Shown: one piece after another, positions 19,401 through 27,188 of the stretch | Layout of the letters: the number at the start of each line of letters is the position of its first letter | Position numbering within the stretch: position 1 is the first letter of the stretch | DNA from: Pedobacter segetis | Lineage (GTDB): Bacteria > Bacteroidota > Bacteroidia > Sphingobacteriales > Sphingobacteriaceae | Direction: 5' to 3' | DNA length: 64,000 nt | Assembly (NCBI RefSeq): GCF_016623585.1 | Contig: NZ_JAEHFY010000002.1 | Coordinates: forward strand, 124,001-188,000 | Program-made: the position numbers and the translations under genes | The notes under the pieces: model-generated | Database searches by the model: none | What the model saw: only the letters and a program-made list of their open reading frames with translations | Told to the model about the DNA's origin: nothing

Positions 19401-19892
19401 TTAGGTAAAAAGCTGGGTAAAGACATGAAGGCCGTAGCCGATGTGATCAACGCTTTTAACGATAATGAGATTGCCGAGTTAGAACAAAATGGCAGTTATG
19501 CTATCCAAACAGACTATGCAACCTACGATATTGTTTTAGAAGATGTTGAGATTACCGCAGAAGATGTGGAAGGGTGGCAAGTAACCAACGTAGGTAAGCT
19601 TACCGTAGCGCTAGATGTAAATGTTTCTGAAGCATTAAGGGAAGAAGGGTTGGCCAGGGAGGTGGTTAACCGTATCCAAAACTTAAGAAAGGAATTAGGT
19701 TTTGAAGTAACCGATAAGATCAAGGTAAACTTAGAATATAACGATCTAATAGCAAAAGCGGTGGAAAATAATTTATCTTATATTTGCGCCGAAATATTGG
19801 CCAACTCTTTACAACAAGTAGAAATTGGCAATGCCGATAACGAAATCGAAATAGAAGGAACAAGATTAAAAATAACAATTATAAAAGATTAG
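16455..19892 (+). CDS. ileS: Isoleucyl-tRNA synthetase, large type with GIHH signature
   Basis: Charges tRNA-Ile with isoleucine. At 1145 residues it is about 200 longer than the E. coli type and belongs to the larger, eukaryote-like type 2 group. Class I signature 1 should read HxGH but reads NGMPGIHHVMA (residues 50-60), i.e. G54-I55-H56-H57, with first and third positions exchanged. Signature 2 is intact (NKMSKRLGN, near 695). The CP1 editing domain is present (TTTPWTLPSNCA, about 235-246). An anticodon-binding domain and long C-terminal extension follow, with no zinc-finger cysteines at the very end. First gene of a compact operon: dksA-like starts 2 bp and lspA 389 bp after its stop. Confidence 0.97.
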   Translation: MYKEYKQLNLSQIGKDVLSGWKKKQIFEKSIQNRPSSKPYTFFEGPPSANGMPGIHHVMARAIKDIFCRYKTLKGFQVKRKGGWDTHGLPIELAVEKSLGITKEDIGKKISVKDYNDACRKEVMRYTDVWNDLTEKMGYWVDLEDPYITYKNEYIESLWWILKQLYEKGFLYKGYTVQPYSPAAGTGLSSHELNQPGTYRDVKDTSIVAQFKVDPAQLHPIMPLLFDTPEENTSIIAWTTTPWTLPSNCALAVGENIDYVKIKTFNQYTYLPISVVLAKVLVGKYFKKEAQDASFQDYVGGDKLIPWEITAEFKGTDLLGIRYQQLMPYVTNENLQKNAFRVIAGDFVTTEDGTGIVHTASIFGADDFRVAREAGVPSVMVRDENGNEHPLVNKQGKFVDEVTDFAGKYVKEEYYSDEIRADKDFKATDVLIAIKLKEDNKAFDVKKYEHSYPHCWRTDKPILYYPLDSWFIKTTAVKEKLVELNKSINWKPESTGTGRFGNWLENLIDWNLSRSRYWGTPLPIWRTEDGAEEQCIGSIEELNEKMIESVDSGKLSGDELAKMNLIMQSFGTSELDLHRPYVDDIVLISPKGKKMYREQDLIDVWFDSGAMPYAQWHYPFENKEEFENAYPADFIAEGVDQTRGWFFTLHAIATMLSQTSDEIKAVNEKNHNKGVAFKNVISNGLVLDKNGNKMSKRLGNAVDPFATIEQYGADATRWYMISNASPWDNLKFNTDGLDEVRRKFFGTLYNTYAFFTLYANIDKFNYQEEDIDLAKRPEIDQWIISLLNTLSKEVDGFYNDFEPTKAARAIQNFVDEHLSNWYVRLCRRRFWKGDYTEDKISAYQTLYTCLVTISKLMSPIAPFFSDRLFTDLNSATKKEDFESVHLSDFPEYHANLVNQGLEERMALAQDISSMVLSLRKKVGINVRQPLAKILLPVLDNYFEEKIEKVKELILSETNIKEIEYIKDTAGIIKKKIKPNFKSLGKKLGKDMKAVADVINAFNDNEIAELEQNGSYAIQTDYATYDIVLEDVEITAEDVEGWQVTNVGKLTVALDVNVSEALREEGLAREVVNRIQNLRKELGFEVTDKIKVNLEYNDLIAKAVENNLSYICAEILANSLQQVEIGNADNEIEIEGTRLKITIIKD

Positions 19893-19894
19893 AA

Positions 19895-20281
19895 ATGGAA
19901 AGCACACCTACTAAAACCCGTTACTCTGATGTAGAACTTCAAGAGTTTAAAGAATTGATTACCGATAAACTAAATAGCGCCAAAGAAGAGCTGCAAGATT
20001 TAACAAGCTCTTTGAGCAACCCAAATAAAAACGGGACAGATGATACCGCAGGAACTTACAAAACCTTAGAGGATGGTTCTGCAACGTTAGAAAAAGAGCA
20101 AATCAACCAATTAGCGGCAAGGCAAAAGAAATTTATAGAAAACCTTGAGGCTGCCTTGGTGCGTATAGAAAATAAAACCTACGGTATTTGCAGGGAAACC
20201 GGTAAATTGATTCAAAAAGAGCGTTTAAAGGCAGTTCCTCATGCAACTTTAAGCATGGAAGCTAAGTTAAAGCAAAATTAA
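19895..20281 (+). CDS. TraR/DksA-family protein without zinc cysteines
   Basis: A 128-residue cytosolic protein with a long N-terminal coiled-coil hairpin (about 10-90) and a small C-terminal globule. In DksA the globule holds a four-Cys zinc finger; here YGICRETGKLIQKERLKAVP keeps a single Cys. DksA-family proteins enter the RNA polymerase secondary channel and adjust initiation. The hairpin has acidic residues in its middle (NPNKNGTDDTAG), consistent with the DksA tip, but function is inferred from family. Placed between ileS (2-bp gap) and lspA (directly adjacent), a conserved arrangement in this phylum as far as I recall. Confidence 0.88.
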   Translation: MESTPTKTRYSDVELQEFKELITDKLNSAKEELQDLTSSLSNPNKNGTDDTAGTYKTLEDGSATLEKEQINQLAARQKKFIENLEAALVRIENKTYGICRETGKLIQKERLKAVPHATLSMEAKLKQN

Positions 20282-20884
20282 ATGAAGGGTTACAATAAAC
20301 CAATAATTGCTATTCTTGTTATTTTATTGTTAGATCAAGCCGTAAAAACTTGGGTAAAAACCAATATGTTTATAGGCCAAGAATTTCACTTATTAAAAGA
20401 TATTGCTATCATTCATTTTACCGAAAACAACGGGATGGCCTTTGGGATGGAGTTTGGTGGAGAATTGGGGAAGCTGGCCTTGTCTCTTTTTAGGATTTTG
20501 GCGGTTGCGGGTATAGGTTATGGGTTAAATTACCTCATTAAGCATAAGTATCACAGAGGCTTGATCATGAATGTGGCCTTTATTTTTGCAGGTGCTTTGG
20601 GCAATATCATAGACTCTGTTTTTTACGGTAAAATTTATGATTATGCCGGTTATTTTCATGGCAGGGTAGTGGATATGTTCTATTTTCCGTTATTGCAGGG
20701 TCATTTTCCAACTTGGTTGCCTATTTGGGGCGGCGAGGAATACATATTTTTCAGGCCGGTTTTCAACGTAGCAGATTCTGCCATATCCATCGGTGTGATA
20801 TGTATCTTGATTTATCAAAAACGATATTTTAAAGAAGAAATTAAAGAAAAACCCTCTATAAATAGCGAAGTGGTAGAAGAGTAA
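20282..20884 (+). CDS. lspA: Lipoprotein signal peptidase (signal peptidase II)
   Basis: A 200-residue inner-membrane aspartyl protease that removes signal peptides from diacylglyceryl-modified prolipoproteins. Four membrane helices are visible. The conserved boxes are NNGMAFGM, GALGNIIDS, GRVVDMFYF and FNVADSAISIG; the last two hold the catalytic Asp pair. An insertion between the last two boxes (HFPTWLPIWGGEEY) makes it slightly longer than the E. coli enzyme, which is common in Bacteroidota. The ATG overlaps the dksA-like stop by no more than a base. A strong terminator follows. The abundant lipoproteins in this window are its expected substrates. Confidence 0.96.
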   Translation: MKGYNKPIIAILVILLLDQAVKTWVKTNMFIGQEFHLLKDIAIIHFTENNGMAFGMEFGGELGKLALSLFRILAVAGIGYGLNYLIKHKYHRGLIMNVAFIFAGALGNIIDSVFYGKIYDYAGYFHGRVVDMFYFPLLQGHFPTWLPIWGGEEYIFFRPVFNVADSAISIGVICILIYQKRYFKEEIKEKPSINSEVVEE

Positions 20885-20902
20885 ATCTTTTTAAACTATT
20901 TT

Positions 20903-20939
20903 AAAGGCGTTACGATTTTATTGCGTAACGCCTTTTTTA
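20903..20939 (+). terminator. Rho-independent terminator of ileS-dksA-lspA
   Basis: A perfect 12-bp stem (20903-20914 with 20924-20935) with a 9-nt loop runs into a T-rich tail. Confidence 0.9.
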
Positions 20940-21087
20940 TTACCAGAAATCTCCAAAAGATGGCCCTGAAACTTTTGTTCTTAAAGTTTTTTGTAATTCC
21001 CTTGATCGAAATTAAAAATTAAAACTTTCGTTATTACAGAATTAAGTTTTACTTTAGGATACCGATTATTTACACAAACAAAAAGAT

Positions 21088-21519
21088 ATGAAAAAGACAT
21101 TTTTAATTATGGCGATGGTATTTGCCTCATCGGCAATTTTTGCACAATCTGCAGATGCAATTGTAGGTAAATGGCTAAATAAGGATGGCGATGCGCATAT
21201 CCAGATCTACAAAAGCGGTAACACTTATGATGGTAAACTGGTTTGGTTAAAAAACCCAAAAGACGAGAGCGGAAAAGCAAAGCTTGATAGCAAAAACCCC
21301 GATGCCAACCTTAAAACCCGCCCAATTTTAGGCCTACAACTATTAAATAACTTTACCTATGATGATGGTACATGGGAAGACGGTACTATTTACGATCCAA
21401 AATCTGGGAAAACATATAGCTGTAAGATGACTTTGAACGGTAACGATAAACTGAATGTTAGAGGCTATATAGGTATTTCATTAATTGGAAGAACCGATGT
21501 TTGGACAAGGGTAAAGTAA
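21088..21519 (+). CDS. DUF2147-family exported protein
   Basis: A 143-residue protein with signal peptide MKKTFLIMAMVFASSAIFAQ. The mature part shows the DUF2147 pattern: GKWLNKDGDAHIQIYKSGN near the start, GKLVWLKNP, the central LGLQLLNNFTYDDGTWEDG, and a closing GYIGISLIGRTDVWTRVK. The family is predicted to be a small beta-barrel/lipocalin-like periplasmic protein of unknown function. Standing alone between two terminators, it is probably monocistronic. Confidence 0.9.
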   Translation: MKKTFLIMAMVFASSAIFAQSADAIVGKWLNKDGDAHIQIYKSGNTYDGKLVWLKNPKDESGKAKLDSKNPDANLKTRPILGLQLLNNFTYDDGTWEDGTIYDPKSGKTYSCKMTLNGNDKLNVRGYIGISLIGRTDVWTRVK

Positions 21520-21550
21520 GCATCCTAAAACCATTTAAAATTTTATTGCC

Positions 21551-21580
21551 AGCCCGGGTTTTGAAAACCTGGGCTTTTTA
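21551..21580. terminator. Bidirectional terminator between DUF2147 gene and M20 peptidase
   Basis: A nine-base-pair stem AGCCCGGGT / ACCTGGGCT (one G-T pair), with a TTTGAAA loop and a TTTTTA tail, lies between convergent genes. Confidence 0.8.
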
Positions 21581-21588
21581 TTGGGCAG

Positions 21589-23031
21589 TTATTTATAATC
21601 TTTAATTAACCTGTAATAAAAACCAATACCGTTCTTAAACTCAGAAATCTTGATCCTTTCGTTTACCCCATGAAAACCTTCGGGATCTGTAAAGGGCGTA
21701 AACCTAAAAATTTGGGGGGTGATCGAAGAAAAATAATGGCTATCGGTTGCTCCCAAAACCAGATATGGCGCAACAATGATCCCTTTCTTCATCTCACTAA
21801 TTTTTTCTTGGATATATTTAAAACTTGGATCTTTCACATCAGCAACCTGTTTTGGAGAGTTTCCTTCCCCAGCGGGGGTTATCTTAATGTTCTCGTTATC
21901 AATAACCTGCCTTACATGATCAATAACATCTTGTTGGCTAACACCTGGCTGTGTCCTAAAATTAACGGTAGCTTCCGCCTCTCCGGGGATGATGTTTTCT
22001 TTAACCCCAGAATTAAAAATAGTGGTTGCGGTGGTTGTTCTAATAGTTGCGCTGCCAGCGGCAGATTTAGCATAAGAACTTTCTATTACGGGTGCAAATA
22101 ACCATTGGTTTGCCATGGCCATTTTACTGATAAAGGGCATTTCTGGCCCTACATAAGACAAGAAATCTTGAACTATCGGTGTTAATTCTGCAGGGAATGG
22201 ATTATCCTTTAACTTAACAACCGCCTTTGCCATTTCATCAATAGCGGTTTTTTCTTCGGGCATAGAAGAATGCCCGCCGGGGATATTGATCTTAAGTTTT
22301 AAAGTTTGATAGCCTTTTTCTGCAATGCCAACAACGGCGGCTGTTTTATTTAAGCCGGGAACTTTATATTCTGTAATAATTCCGCCTTCATCTAGGATAA
22401 AGGCAAGTTTGATTTTTCTGTCTGCAAATATTCTTGCGATGGTTTTGGCCCCTTTTAAACCGCTGATCTCTTCATCATGCCCAAAAACAAAATAAATATC
22501 AGATTGAGGAACAAATCCTTTTTTCAGTAATAATTCGGCACTTTCTAAAATGGCAATTAAGCTCCCTTTATCGTCAATTGCGCCCCTGCCGTAAATGAAA
22601 CCGTTTTTGATCATTCCAGAAAATGGAGCAGCATCCCAGTTTTTTTCTGTTGCCTTTTCTATTGGTACAACATCTTGGTGTGCCATTAAAATAATAGGTT
22701 TGGCTTCCGCCGATTTTCCTTTCCAGTATAAAATCAGACTGAAATCATTTATTTTTTCTAAACTCAATTTAGAGAAAACCAAAGGATAAGTTGCTATCAA
22801 AAAGTTTTGAAACCCTCTAAACTGGCTGCTATCCATTTGATTGGCTGCGTCATAAGAAACGGTTTTAAATTGGATAGCTTTTTGAAGATGGATAGCGCAA
22901 GAATCGTTCGAGCTAAGTTTTGCAGCCAACGGAACTACCAACTGTTTACTCTTAAAAGTGAGTGTTCTAAAAAGAACAACCGCAATTAACAGCAATAATG
23001 CGATACCTATAGCTTTTAAAAAATTTTTCAT
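21589..23031 (-). CDS. M20 family metallopeptidase, membrane anchored
   Basis: A 480-residue di-zinc peptidase of the M20 (carboxypeptidase/PM20D1-like) group. One N-terminal membrane helix (about 8-25, followed by RTLTFKSK) anchors it, with the catalytic part outside. Zinc and catalytic sites: AHQDVVP (His/Asp), YGRGAIDDKG (bridging Asp), GHDEEISG (catalytic Glu and ligand Glu) and GATDSHYF (last His). The dimerisation domain sits at about 230-350. Likely role is hydrolysis of small peptides or N-acyl amino acids. It is the last gene of a leftward run with the two GT2 genes (35-bp gap), although its function does not obviously fit glycan synthesis. Confidence 0.92.
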   Translation of the reverse strand: MKNFLKAIGIALLLLIAVVLFRTLTFKSKQLVVPLAAKLSSNDSCAIHLQKAIQFKTVSYDAANQMDSSQFRGFQNFLIATYPLVFSKLSLEKINDFSLILYWKGKSAEAKPIILMAHQDVVPIEKATEKNWDAAPFSGMIKNGFIYGRGAIDDKGSLIAILESAELLLKKGFVPQSDIYFVFGHDEEISGLKGAKTIARIFADRKIKLAFILDEGGIITEYKVPGLNKTAAVVGIAEKGYQTLKLKINIPGGHSSMPEEKTAIDEMAKAVVKLKDNPFPAELTPIVQDFLSYVGPEMPFISKMAMANQWLFAPVIESSYAKSAAGSATIRTTTATTIFNSGVKENIIPGEAEATVNFRTQPGVSQQDVIDHVRQVIDNENIKITPAGEGNSPKQVADVKDPSFKYIQEKISEMKKGIIVAPYLVLGATDSHYFSSITPQIFRFTPFTDPEGFHGVNERIKISEFKNGIGFYYRLIKDYK

Positions 23032-23066
23032 GTTACCAACCAGTTTTAATAAAATAAACAGATAAT

Positions 23067-24236
23067 CTACCTCCTCTTAGATTTTTCCCAAGCAGCAGAT
23101 TGTTTTCCCCTAAAATAACGTATTGCGCCAGCCATGGCTGCATAATTCATCATGCTAAAATAAAACGGTACAAATAAAACCTTGATCTTTATTTTTTTGC
23201 CCTCTAAAATATAACCTAAAAAAGAAGCGATATAAAACAAAATTTGCCCTAGTAAAACCAACTGATAAACCAATAATGTTGGGTTCTGATAACAAATGAT
23301 CACGTTTAAAACAAAAACCAAAAGCATTAGCCAAGGTGTAACTGCCCAACGTAAAACCCTATGGCTGATATATTGAAACGTTAAGACCGGAAAATGGAAT
23401 GGGTTTGCAGATTTCTTCAATCTTAAAATAGACTGTATGCCGCCAGCAGCAATCCTTATTTTTCTTTTCAGTTCTTCTTTGCTATCTGCGGAAGCGGTTT
23501 CTAAAGCATAAGCATTTGGTTCGTAAGCAATTAAATAGCCTTTTTCTGCAATCCGCATGGCGATCATGTGATCATCGATAATGGTATCACTTTCTATGGG
23601 CTGGTAAAGGTTGGTACGGATACTAAAAAGTTCGCCCGCAGCACCCACGTTAGAATAAAGTTCATAGTCCCATTTTTTTAATGCCGATTCGTATTTCCAA
23701 TAAAAACCTTCTCCAGAAGCGCTCGCATCTGCTGAAACATCAACCAAAATGCGTTTTTCGCCCGCAACAGCACCCACTTTTGTATTTTGGTAATGCTTTA
23801 CCAATTCTATTATGGCTTGCGGATTTAAGAAGGTATTGGCATCCGTAAAAACGATGATATCTTCTTTAACCAATGGAATAACCCTTTTAATAGCCGCCAT
23901 TTTTCCGTTTCTGGCATCATTATGCAGTAATTCTACCTCTTTATTTTCTGAGATAACTTTTGGTGTTTTATCTGATGAGCCATCGGTAACAAAAATGATC
24001 CTCAATTTTTCATTAGGGTAGTCTAAAGCTAAACAATCGTTAATTTTTTCTTGGATGATATTTTCTTCGTTATAAGCGGCAATGATCAAAGCTACAGAAG
24101 GGAGGGGGGGGTGATCATTAAACCGAAAAGGTTTTACAAAAACCCGCTTGATGCGGATAATGATGTACAGTAAAATCCCATAACCCAAAAAAGTGTAGAA
24201 GATGATAAACAGACAAATCCAAAAAATAATAATCAT
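23067..24236 (-). CDS. Membrane-bound family 2 glycosyltransferase
   Basis: A 389-residue GT2 enzyme: an N-terminal membrane helix (about 3-24), a cytoplasmic GT-A domain, and three C-terminal helices (about 285-375). The domain contains ALIIAAYNEENII, the DxD-like VFTDANTF and a catalytic DDHMIAMRIAEKG. The layout resembles polysaccharide-extending synthases, where a transmembrane channel is coupled to the GT domain. The hyaluronan/cellulose-synthase QxxRW box is not clear: the aligned region reads KIRIAAGGIQS. Substrate unknown. The start lies 1 bp after the stop of the second GT2 gene. Confidence 0.9.
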   Translation of the reverse strand: MIIIFWICLFIIFYTFLGYGILLYIIIRIKRVFVKPFRFNDHPPLPSVALIIAAYNEENIIQEKINDCLALDYPNEKLRIIFVTDGSSDKTPKVISENKEVELLHNDARNGKMAAIKRVIPLVKEDIIVFTDANTFLNPQAIIELVKHYQNTKVGAVAGEKRILVDVSADASASGEGFYWKYESALKKWDYELYSNVGAAGELFSIRTNLYQPIESDTIIDDHMIAMRIAEKGYLIAYEPNAYALETASADSKEELKRKIRIAAGGIQSILRLKKSANPFHFPVLTFQYISHRVLRWAVTPWLMLLVFVLNVIICYQNPTLLVYQLVLLGQILFYIASFLGYILEGKKIKIKVLFVPFYFSMMNYAAMAGAIRYFRGKQSAAWEKSKRR

Positions 24237-24237
24237 A

Positions 24238-25149
24238 TCAATTTATCTTAAAGCCTAAAGATTTACTTTCTTTTTGGTGCGTAAAGTTCCAAACTAAACC
24301 TTTTAACACCCATTTTATTAAATCTTTGCGGCCTTTGTTCCTTAAACCCAAGATCATTTTAGGGCAAGCTATTAAAAGGTAGTAAATAGTAAAAAAAACA
24401 GTGTTTAAAACGGATGTGTTTTTGCGGATAAACAGCATCCTGTTGCGGGCCATAAAATAAATTTTTATGGCACTATCTTTCCCAACGGTAATAGATTCTT
24501 TATGGTAAATCTCTGTTTTGCCCGTAAAGTTGATGGTTTTTCCTATTCTTTTAAATTTTTCGCACCAATCTAATTCCTCATAATAAAGAAAATAATTCTC
24601 ATCCATTAAACCCGCCCTATCTAAAAATTCTCTTCTGCATATCACGGCAGCCCCGTGGCAAAAAGCTGTTTTACCTGTAACCCCATCAAATTGGCCAAGG
24701 TTTTTTTGGTATTGCCCAATCTGCTTATTTCTTGCCGTAAGATAGTTTAAAGGCGTATAACCGGCATACTGAATTATGGTTCTATCATCATCATAAAGGA
24801 TCAATGGCGATAACAACCCAATTTGAGCGTCTTCTATTAACTCGGCAACTAAGGTTTCTATACAGCCTTTTGGTATTTCGGTATCGTTATTCAAAAGAAA
24901 TATAAAATCGCCCTTGGCAAAAGAAATACCTAAATTATTACCTCCAGCGAAACCTAAATTAACTTTTGAACGAATAAAGGTTAAATCAGGAATTATTTTT
25001 TTGAATTCGCTCTCATAATTTTCATCGCTTGCGTTATCCACAACAATAATTTCTACAGACTGATCATAATGTTTCTTTATGGATAAAAGCAGTTGGCAAG
25101 TTGCTTCTGGCTGATTAAAGTTGACCGTAATGATTGAGACCAAATCCAT
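24238..25149 (-). CDS. Family 2 glycosyltransferase (rhamnosyltransferase-like)
   Basis: A 303-residue GT2 of the WbbL/rhamnosyltransferase type. It has SIITVNFNQPEATCQL at the N-terminus, the nucleotide-binding VNLGFAGGNNLG (near 64-75), the metal-binding LLNNDTE (near 85-91), and an acceptor region with YYEELDWCEKFKRIGK. It is a peripheral inner-membrane enzyme that would transfer a sugar from a nucleotide donor onto a lipid-linked glycan. First gene of a leftward pair with the membrane GT2; it is divergent from the partner-switching module, with 60 bp between starts. Confidence 0.92.
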   Translation of the reverse strand: MDLVSIITVNFNQPEATCQLLLSIKKHYDQSVEIIVVDNASDENYESEFKKIIPDLTFIRSKVNLGFAGGNNLGISFAKGDFIFLLNNDTEIPKGCIETLVAELIEDAQIGLLSPLILYDDDRTIIQYAGYTPLNYLTARNKQIGQYQKNLGQFDGVTGKTAFCHGAAVICRREFLDRAGLMDENYFLYYEELDWCEKFKRIGKTINFTGKTEIYHKESITVGKDSAIKIYFMARNRMLFIRKNTSVLNTVFFTIYYLLIACPKMILGLRNKGRKDLIKWVLKGLVWNFTHQKESKSLGFKIN

Positions 25150-25209
25150 TTAATATTATTAAGTGGTAAAATAAAGTAAATAGTTTATATAATAAAAATA
25201 GCTAAGATC

Positions 25210-25719
25210 ATGGAAAATAGTGCCGCCTTAAAAAAAGAAGAAAAATCTGTTGAAAGCAAACTGAACGAACTTATTTTTTTGCTGAATAACGGCGACCTAG
25301 GGAAGGAGATCAACACCATTCCGCATAAAATTCAGGAGGTGGTAGAGGCTAAACTTAGCGAACCAGAATTAATTGCCGAATTTAAAAAGGTTGACGATGA
25401 TCATTTGAGCAGATTAGAGAAATTGGATAAAATCGATATGATCTTGCAAACAAACTATATAGATACCAAAATTGCCAAATCTATAGTGGTTAAAAGATAT
25501 GCCGAATTCATTATTCAGGCTGTAATAGGTTTGGTGATGCTTACTTTGGGTTTCGCCATGATCATTTTACCCGCACCCGCTTATTTTGAGATGTTTACTA
25601 TTTTCCACTTCACAACCAATGATGGCTTTACCTTAATGGATTTGATCTCTTTAATTGTGATATTGACAGGGGTTTTTCTTATTATTAAGGCATATTTTAA
25701 ATTTGCTGAACAATCTTAA
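25210..25719 (+). CDS. Two-helix membrane protein of the partner-switching module
   Basis: A 169-residue protein I cannot assign to a named family. The first ~95 residues are charged and predicted helical/coiled coil (many Lys/Glu, KKEEKSVESKLNELIFLL). Two membrane helices follow, at about 98-118 (VIGLVMLTLGFAMIILPAPA) and 136-160 (LISLIVILTGVFLIIKAYF). The stop is 3 bp before the GTG of the REC-PP2C gene, so the four genes probably form one transcript. A role as membrane anchor or sensor for the phosphatase is an inference from this arrangement. Confidence 0.8.
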   Translation: MENSAALKKEEKSVESKLNELIFLLNNGDLGKEINTIPHKIQEVVEAKLSEPELIAEFKKVDDDHLSRLEKLDKIDMILQTNYIDTKIAKSIVVKRYAEFIIQAVIGLVMLTLGFAMIILPAPAYFEMFTIFHFTTNDGFTLMDLISLIVILTGVFLIIKAYFKFAEQS

Positions 25720-25722
25720 ATT

Positions 25723-26847
25723 GTGAAAAAGAAAATACTGGTAGTTGATGATGAACTGATCCAGCTGGTACTGTTGCAAAAAGTATTGGAGAATGCTGGT
25801 TTTATGGTAAACAAGGCGCAATCTGTACTAGATGCCATGGATATTTTGAAAGATGATCTGCCAGATTTGATCATCTCTGATTTAGAGATGGATCAATTAG
25901 ATGGTTTCGAGTTTAAAGAGATCCTTCTCAATAGCGATAAATACCATAACATCCCTTTTTTATTTTTAACCGCCCACAACAAAGAGGTTTTTATAGAAAA
26001 AGGCCTCTCTTTAAAGGCCATAGATTACATCCCGAAGGGGATCCCTAAAGAACAGCTGATCGCCAAAATCAATAATATTTTAGAGACCGTAAAGGATCAA
26101 AAAGAGCAATCGGTTAATGAGTTGAAAATGGTTGCAGATAGGCTTAATTTAAAGAATGTCCCTTCAAAAAACCTAAAATTCAAGAATTTTCAAATTGATA
26201 TTTTCCATCAAACTTACCAAAACCACCCCGGCGGCGATTTTATAGATTTGATAAAAATAGACGAGCGTTATACTTTTTTGGTTTTGGGCGATGTAATGGG
26301 CAAAAAATGGGGAGCCTGGTTTTTCTCGTTCACATTTTTATCTTACATAAGATCCGCAATAAGGCTTTGTGTTTTTGATGGGAACCTTTCTGTTGCCAAA
26401 ATTATGCAAAGGATCAACCAAGTTATCCATGCAGATGATTTTTTGGATGATATTTACTCTACCTTAAGTTTGGTTTTGATAGATGATGAAAAAGGAGAGT
26501 TAACCTATTCTGGCGCAAGTGATTTGCCATTGTTAAAATATAAAAATGAAGATAAAAAGATAAACCAATATAAATCTAAAGGGCTTTTATTGGGTTTTTT
26601 TGAAGTAGGCAACTTTAATGAACAAGTGATACAGTGCATACCTAAGGACCAGCTTTTTTTACTCTCTGATGGGGTAATTGATTATGAAGCCAACGGGGTA
26701 AAAAAGACAGATATTAACCTATTTATTTCTCAATTAGAGAATTTATTATCAGAAGAAAAAACATTTGATGAAATTACTTCCAACATATTTAACAAAGAAA
26801 AATATCAGGTAGATGATTGCAGTTTAATACAAATAAAAAGAATATAG
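25723..26847 (+). CDS. Response regulator fused to PP2C (SpoIIE/RsbU-like) phosphatase
   Basis: A 374-residue soluble protein beginning with GTG at 25723. Residues 1-120 are a receiver domain with acidic pocket VDDE, phospho-acceptor Asp in LIISDLEMDQLDG, Thr in FLTAHNK and Lys in YIPKG. Residues about 165-374 are a PPM/PP2C phosphatase with metal ligands in GGDFIDLI, VLGDVMGK, LLSDGVIDYE and VDDCSLI. In known partner switches such phosphatases dephosphorylate a STAS anti-anti-sigma protein; the next gene encodes one (ATG 2 bp after this stop). No partner kinase for the receiver domain is adjacent. Confidence 0.93.
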   Translation: MKKKILVVDDELIQLVLLQKVLENAGFMVNKAQSVLDAMDILKDDLPDLIISDLEMDQLDGFEFKEILLNSDKYHNIPFLFLTAHNKEVFIEKGLSLKAIDYIPKGIPKEQLIAKINNILETVKDQKEQSVNELKMVADRLNLKNVPSKNLKFKNFQIDIFHQTYQNHPGGDFIDLIKIDERYTFLVLGDVMGKKWGAWFFSFTFLSYIRSAIRLCVFDGNLSVAKIMQRINQVIHADDFLDDIYSTLSLVLIDDEKGELTYSGASDLPLLKYKNEDKKINQYKSKGLLLGFFEVGNFNEQVIQCIPKDQLFLLSDGVIDYEANGVKKTDINLFISQLENLLSEEKTFDEITSNIFNKEKYQVDDCSLIQIKRI

Positions 26848-26849
26848 AA

Positions 26850-27188
26850 ATGAATTTTACAAAAGAAATTTCTGGTGATATTACCATCATAACCTTAGCC
26901 CTGGTTGAGGCAAGTTTAAACGAGTCTGAAGAGTTTAAGAATTTCATTTACGATAATTGTGGTAATGAAGCTCCAAAAATGGTTATAGACATGAGCAATG
27001 TGCTATATATGGATAGTTCTTTTATTGGGGCATTGGTTGCGGGCCTTAAAAAGGTGCTTTCTAAAAACGGAGAGATTGTTTTGGCAAACATCAGTAATGA
27101 TGTAATGGCCCTTTTTGAACTTACCCGTTTGGATAAAGTTTTTAAAATTTACCACAATACAGACGAAGCCATTAACAGCCTAAAATAA
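26850..27188 (+). CDS. STAS-domain anti-anti-sigma factor-like protein
   Basis: A 112-residue single STAS domain. The phosphorylatable serine motif appears as LYMDSSFIGALVAGLKKV (about 49-66), matching the D-S-S/T-F-I-G pattern of SpoIIAA/RsbV. The start is ATG 26850, directly after the phosphatase stop; an earlier in-frame start would lie inside the phosphatase gene and add only junk residues. The stop overlaps the ATG of the kinase gene (TAATG). Expected cycle, from the family: the HATPase phosphorylates it and the PP2C protein dephosphorylates it, which frees or sequesters a third partner. Confidence 0.92.
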   Translation: MNFTKEISGDITIITLALVEASLNESEEFKNFIYDNCGNEAPKMVIDMSNVLYMDSSFIGALVAGLKKVLSKNGEIVLANISNDVMALFELTRLDKVFKIYHNTDEAINSLK

